Assembly: GCF_018139145.2 (NCBI RefSeq)
Contig: NC_059478.1
Location: 558,001 to 622,000 of the forward strand
From: Gymnogyps californianus
Taxonomy: Eukaryota > Chordata > Aves > Accipitriformes > Cathartidae
DNA length: 64,000 nt
Direction of reading: 5' to 3'
The notes under the pieces were generated by a model that worked only from the letters and a program-made list of their open reading frames with translations, ran no database searches and was not told the origin of the DNA. Every line of letters begins with the position of its first letter. Positions within the stretch are counted from its first letter, which is position 1. Both the position numbers and the translations under genes were made by a program. Below, piece by piece: positions 58,955 through 64,000 of this stretch.

Positions 58955-61900
58955 ACACTCATAGGACTCAAAAGACCTATTTGGGCCTGCTTGTGGAATT
59001 TAATACTTGATGCTTGCTGGAGAGAGGAAATCCATAATGAAATAACTTTTCTCAAAGATTGGCCTCATTCTTGTCATTAGCATTAATAAGACTGCTTTAA
59101 ACCTTCCAGATTTATGATTCAATGTACTTTAACACTTCTCTTCTGAGAGTATCTTAAAGGCCTTCATCCTGCAAATTCAAATGTGAGTTCATTGCATCAA
59201 TTTGCCAGTGCAATAAAAATGTAAAGTTCACGAGTGTAACATTACTTTAATTGTGACAATATCAATAAATTGATATTTTTTGAATAAATTTTTTCATTGT
59301 AACTGTCTAGCTGGCAAGACAGATAAACCAAGCTACCAATAGTTACCTTTACTATTTATAGAGAAAGATATCTGAAATTTCATCCATGTTTCAAATGTTT
59401 AATTTAAGGAAAAGATATTTTTGGCTAATGTGATTTTCACTGGAAAAATATAGAGTAATAAATAATGTGTAAAGATTTATAGACTAATGTAGCTGAAATA
59501 AAGGGAAATCAAAAAAGAAAGTGGAGAATTTACAGCTGATCCGTTTCCTCCCTATGTCCCACAAGTTCAGCTTTTCAAAGCACTTTCCTTTTTTTTTCTT
59601 ATAATGTATCAGTATCATTTTTCTGTCCTACAAATCAATGCATGTTTGTATTGTAAGTACTCATGAAAAAGCTTTTCTCTCCTGAAGAGCTGATGAGACA
59701 TTATAGAAAACAAATATCAAAATACTACACAAAATTTGACCTCAGTATCATCACCATTTATTTTATAAGATAGTTCTAAATAGCACCTGAACGGTACTTC
59801 TACATGTTACTGAAATGCCTATAAATCCCTCTTTTTCAGATTTCAAACTTTCTCTTACCTTTCAGCATCTCACCACATTGTGATTTCGGTGTAGTGACAC
59901 CTCGCTTCTGAAAAGTTGCTTGAGTCAATGCTCATGACTCAGATAATTTGCGTTCAGTCCTATGATTCTCCTACTTCATTTGTACCAGGATATCTACCTT
60001 TTATTTATCTCTAATCCACGCTCCCCTTCACTTTCAGCTGCCTGTTGTACGTTTGGCACTAACATCTCAGAGCTTCAGCAGTGATAGGGCTTGTGAGGTT
60101 ATGGCTGTAAGCAGATATGACCTACCAAGGTGAACAAAGGAAGAAAGCAGCAAAGGCAGTTCCTCAGTTTTCAGTGGATGATTCAAACACTATCTATAAT
60201 GCCATCAGAAAGACAAGTTGTTTTAGTAACTTGATGTTCTGAGACAAAATATGGAAGTGAGCAAGAATCCTGACTGAATGGCAATAGGGCTACCTAGAGA
60301 TCGCTTTCCCTACACAGGTAGATTACTCTACTAGTACAGCTGTGGTGAAGGGACTGACTTTTTGGAAACCAAGGGGTTTTTTTTTAAGTTTAGAATACAT
60401 CTATTTGCACTAAATTTTCTTCTAGAGATCACTTTTTAAATGCTTCTAATACTACTTGAAACACACAAGTCCTTTCACATAATTCTAACCCACTTTTCTA
60501 CCCGAACATGCACTGTTTCCGTTGACCCTGTTCAACCATAGAATGGTAATGATCTGCCTGTAGAGTATTTCAGCCTACTAGGATTTCATTACAGAGAGCT
60601 CATTTCACAAACAGCCACTGGAAAGGAATGAGAAAAAGACTGAGATTGTCAAAAGGAATTACCAAACTGTAATTAGGATAATCTGGCTTTATAAAAAACA
60701 CCAGTATAGGTGCAAGATTTTCAAATATCATAATCTAATTAGTAATGAAAACACATCTTCATTAAGAACCTTAAATGTAAAATAACTACTGATAATGAAC
60801 AAAGAAGTTGTCTACTAATGCATCTTGTCTGAGCCAGTGTTCAAAATATCTTGACAGCAGTTCTTCAAGTACATTAAAATTTTAAAATGTAATTTAAAGT
60901 ACATTAAAGAAAAACATCAGATCAAAAATTTAGAAATATATTTTAAGTTGTATTTTAATATTGGTGCTAATTGTCATGTTTTAATGTGACCTATGTTCTT
61001 TTTCCCATGCATACTCTTTAAAATAATATTAAAAGTTGCATCTATACTAACACACTGATACATCTCCTGTTTTGCTCAGGACCCTAATTTTCTAATGACT
61101 CACATTTTATCTATATTATTTTATACCGAAGCTGTGATCTAGGTTGTTTTCATAATGAGTGGTATGGTATTTAAAGCAGCAAGAATTTTTTAATCCATTT
61201 GCACCCAAAGAAGGCTACAAGGACACATGGAGAAATGCCAATAGTATCATTCATGGAGAAGAATGCAGCAGACCCACTCCTCACTTGTCCTACTTAATAC
61301 ATCTTCCTATTTCCTTTCTGCTAAAATTCAATTACAAACTGCTTCAGAGATGTGAAAGTCACAGGACTGACCCTGGAGCCTTCCCTCCCAGGTTTAGTGA
61401 CAGTTCTCAACAACTAGTGTGCCATCATGTTCACATATCTCAGAGAAACCCGTCTGAAACATAGCCTAAAGGGAAATAATCTAGTCTGAGGTTTCCCATA
61501 CAAATTTGCATAACTTGGCCTTGAATATAGATGACTTGGACACGAGGGTTGGGGCAACAATGTAGTATTTTGTGCTTCTGGACACCACCAAGGAGAAACA
61601 TAATTACTTTTTGCCATCCTCAATACTTTTCATGCGGAGAAAATAGCTATTGGTAGTCCAAGCCCCATTATAGCTCCTGATCCATAAGCATCCAGCAATA
61701 GTTTGAATGGCAGAGAGATGTGTATGGAGGAACTCAGAAATATTATAGAACTCATATATATGTAACAGACTTTTGCAGGTGCCATCTTCATCTCAGGCTC
61801 CTGCAACAAGAGTCTGCAGAAGAGAATTGCTAGGCCTTGCAGTGGATGTTTAGGAAACGCTCCCCTCCTAGCTTCCTCTCCCCTTGTTCCATTTCTGTGG

Positions 61901-63083
61901 TTGGTCTTCCTGTTCATTGTCCTGGCATGATCACAGGCTGTCTGCATGGAAGAGAAGTTAGGACTGGGTACATTACAGAGGTGCCACAGAGTGCTCTAGG
62001 ATAGAATAGCTCAGGCTATCAGACAATACGGACATGACAAAAATTATTCAAGACATCTGTCAGTATTTCTTTTAGCTTGAAATATCAGACAAATCCTCTG
62101 ATGGTTGTGCACTATTGTAAACTAGTCAGTAACAGGAGTACTAACTTCTTTGTTATAAATGTTACATGTACTCAGAAAAAAAGATGATGAAGGGTGATCT
62201 AAACACTGTCTCAGTAGAGATTTAATATTGTTCAGAAGACAACAGTAAGAAGCCTCAAATAGGATATGAGCACTGAAAAAATCTATTGTTAAGATCATAA
62301 TAGCAACTAATGAATCAGTCAAAATGAATCACTTCAGAAACTTTTGAGAGAAATTAGGTCCCATTCTGTTTCCAGATCCATAAACCCAGAGCACAGTTTC
62401 TAATTGTGTGCCAATTTCTCAATTCAAATAATTCAACATTACTCTATGACTGTAACCAAAACTACATCAGATAAGAATCTGATCCGTACCATTCTCCAGA
62501 TCATACCCTTAAGTAATATCCTTTATATATGATGTTAGCCCAATTCTTGATTTTCATTAAAAAGGTTATTAAAATGTAGTGAACATTGAATTATCATTTC
62601 TAATAAATCACAATTATACTGATTATACTGCCATTATTAAAATAACTGTGACCCTTTGTTGAAGTCACATTATATTGAACACTCAGAAATGTAAGCCTTA
62701 CACAACATGAATAATGGTAGTATGACTAATAATGATACCTTGACTATTAATCAACTAGGTGAATTAAAAACTTAGGAAGACTGATAGGAAAGTACCTAAA
62801 TTAACTTTGTTGTACATTGTAGAATTAAAAAGTCATTAAAAAAACTGCCACTAATAGCACGGTAATATAAACTGATGGACACTGTTTGTAAAATTGGTCA
62901 ATTATGTCATCAAAACAAAATTCATTTGCAAAAGCAGAGCATTTTGTAAAGTATAAAGGGCCTAATTTGTTTCCAGACACCTTTTCAAATGTTGCTCATC
63001 TCCCTCATTTGATTCTGCTTTTCGTTTTCATACCTTAGGCCATAAGTTTTATTTTAATGCCAAAGACAAAGTAGAAAAGATGA
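58955..63083. other. 4.1 kb of AT-rich non-coding DNA
   Basis: No gene or repeat family recognised. A perfect 9-bp palindrome with a 2-base spacer lies at 59258-59277 (AATATCAAT/ATTGATATT). Frames at 61159-61464 and 61630-61947 have no family signature. Confidence 0.6.
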
Positions 63084-63533
63084 TGTGATGGTGTTGGTTA
63101 AGTATCGGAGAAGCGGTTGTGAAATGCCTGAAACAATGAAATACTAGAAACAATGGGGCCATTAAGATAGGAACGATGTGAGACCTGAAGCATCAGTGAT
63201 TAGGTTGTCTCAACTTACAAGAAGTTGCCAAGCGCACAAGGATTACCAAATAAGGAATAAAAGACCAAGAGTCCACCCAGAGACCACTGAAGGAGACCCT
63301 TACCAACCCAAAGCTCACGCGTAATAACTATGTAAATAATCGTAACCAGTTCCGGGAAATTTGATGAATATGTATATGATAGGGCAATATAAGCTTTAGC
63401 TGACGGAACACATGGCATGCACGTTGGGCGGAGCGATCCCCCGTGCAACCGGCGCCATAATAAAGAATGCCCGCCTTCTAGAAGTTCAAACTAAGTCTTA
63501 GAGGGTTCTTTTGCCACCGAATTTACGGTAACA
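63084..63533 (+). mobile_element. CpG-rich retroviral solo LTR
   Basis: About 450 bp with ends TGTGATGG and GGTAACA, a TATAAG box (63388-63393) and a polyadenylation signal AATAAA (63459-63464) preceded by GCAACCGGCGCC. The layout and sequence resemble avian class II (alpharetrovirus- or ERVK-like) LTRs. I count about 18 CpGs here against almost none in the surrounding DNA, suggesting a fairly recent insertion. The start could be 63081, 63084 or 63086. No internal sequence and no clear 6-bp target duplication, partly because another LTR abuts its right end. Confidence 0.8.
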
Positions 63534-63538
63534 GTTTT

Positions 63539-64000
63539 TGTCCTGGTTTCAGCTGGGACAGAGTTAATTTTCTTCTTAGTAGCTGGTACAGTGCTGTGTT
63601 TCGGATTTAGTGTGAGAATGATGTTGATAACACGCTGATGTTTTAGCTGTTGTTAAGTAGTGCTTATCCTAAGTGAAGGATTTTCAGTTCCCATGCTCTG
63701 CCAACAAGCAGGCGTGCAAGAAGCTGGGAGGGAGCATGGCCAGGGCAGCTGACCCGAACTAGCCAAAGGGATATTCCATACCGTGGAATGTCATGCCCAG
63801 TATATAAACAGGGGGGAGTTGGCCGGGAGGGGCAGATCGCTGCTGGGGCATCGGTCAGCGGGTGGTGAGCAATTGCATTGTGCGTCACTTGTCTTTTCTT
63901 GGGTTTTATTTCCTTTTTTTTTTGTTATGTTCCTTTTCATTGCTATTATTATTATATTGTTATTATTATTAGTGTATTTTATTTTACTTTAGTTATTAAA
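63539..64000 (+). mobile_element. ERVL-type LTR, cut by window end
   Basis: Starts TGTCCTGGTTTCAGCTGGGAC, the canonical start of the family at 11320 (there on the minus strand). It continues through GTTGATAACACGCTGATG, CAGGGCAGCTGACCCGAACT, a TATATAAA box (63801-63808), GGTGAGCAATTGCATTGTGCGTCACTTG and an ATTATTATT-rich stretch. It is the best preserved copy of this family here. The remaining 3' part and any internal sequence lie beyond the window. Confidence 0.93.

Noticed and set aside
59258..59277. AT-rich perfect palindrome
   Set aside because: A 9-bp AT palindrome is expected by chance in this much AT-rich DNA.
61159..61464. 101-codon open frame as a host exon
   Set aside because: No family motif or splice context, and it sits in otherwise featureless DNA.
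1..64000. tRNA, rRNA or other structural RNA genes, and old copies of non-retroviral viruses
   Set aside because: I looked for tRNA-like box motifs and for polymerase or capsid-like frames, and saw none that held up by eye.

Overview
This window looks like nuclear DNA from a bird. It has many fragments of CR1, the dominant avian LINE, including several copies ending in the typical TAGATGATC / TTCCAAC / ATTCTATG tail. It also has several families of endogenous retrovirus LTRs of the kind found in bird genomes. The background is AT-rich with very few CpGs outside the LTRs. I found no convincing host exon, no CpG-island promoter and no structural RNA gene. I read it as gene desert or the inside of a very large intron. 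Every open frame with a recognisable protein signature is CR1 ORF2 debris; the other frames overlie LTRs or show no recognisable signature.

Layout. The first 3.3 kb hold a CR1 3' end (1-110, +), a probable solo LTR (about 132-460, +) and a long minus-strand CR1 (1657-3300) that has lost the core of its reverse transcriptase in frame. Unremarkable AT-rich DNA follows to 9.04 kb. The densest block is 9.04-13.2 kb: an approximately 1.12 kb LTR with promoter signals, a primer binding site and a leader of 48-bp repeats (9042 to about 11060, +), then two minus-strand solo LTRs, each with a perfect 5-bp target duplication (11320-11735, GATGT; 12641-13201, CCTGA). A GC-richer block lies at about 14.94-15.45 kb, and a T-rich tract, possibly an ancient antisense LINE, at about 16.9-19.4 kb. 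A near-identical second copy of the 1.12 kb LTR lies at 21644-22761 in inverse orientation, and another LTR (22766-23335, +) begins 4 bp beyond it.

From 23.3 to 64 kb, long AT-rich stretches are broken by repeats. A CR1 at about 29085-30570 (+) carries an internal purine microsatellite and a mutated RT motif A. LTRs lie at 33975-34566 and 44764-45361 (+). A CR1 at 37920-40285 (+) is split by about 1 kb. LTR fragments lie at 41050-41362 (+), 51534-51907 (-) and about 57950-58954 (-). Several small CR1 remnants occur at 41.5 kb and 50.4-51.5 kb. The window ends with a CpG-rich, retrovirus-like solo LTR (63084-63533) followed 5 bp later by an ERVL-type LTR that runs off the edge (63539-64000).

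There is no gene system here in the operon sense. The most interesting material is retroviral: a roughly 48-bp (16-codon) repeat unit present in both the LTR and the leader of one ERV family, the two nearly identical inverted LTRs 11.5 kb apart, two cases of one LTR directly abutting another, a strong G-quadruplex motif in one LTR, and an imperfect 20-bp inverted repeat at 54.1 kb in otherwise unannotated DNA. Family names come from recognition, not from a database search.
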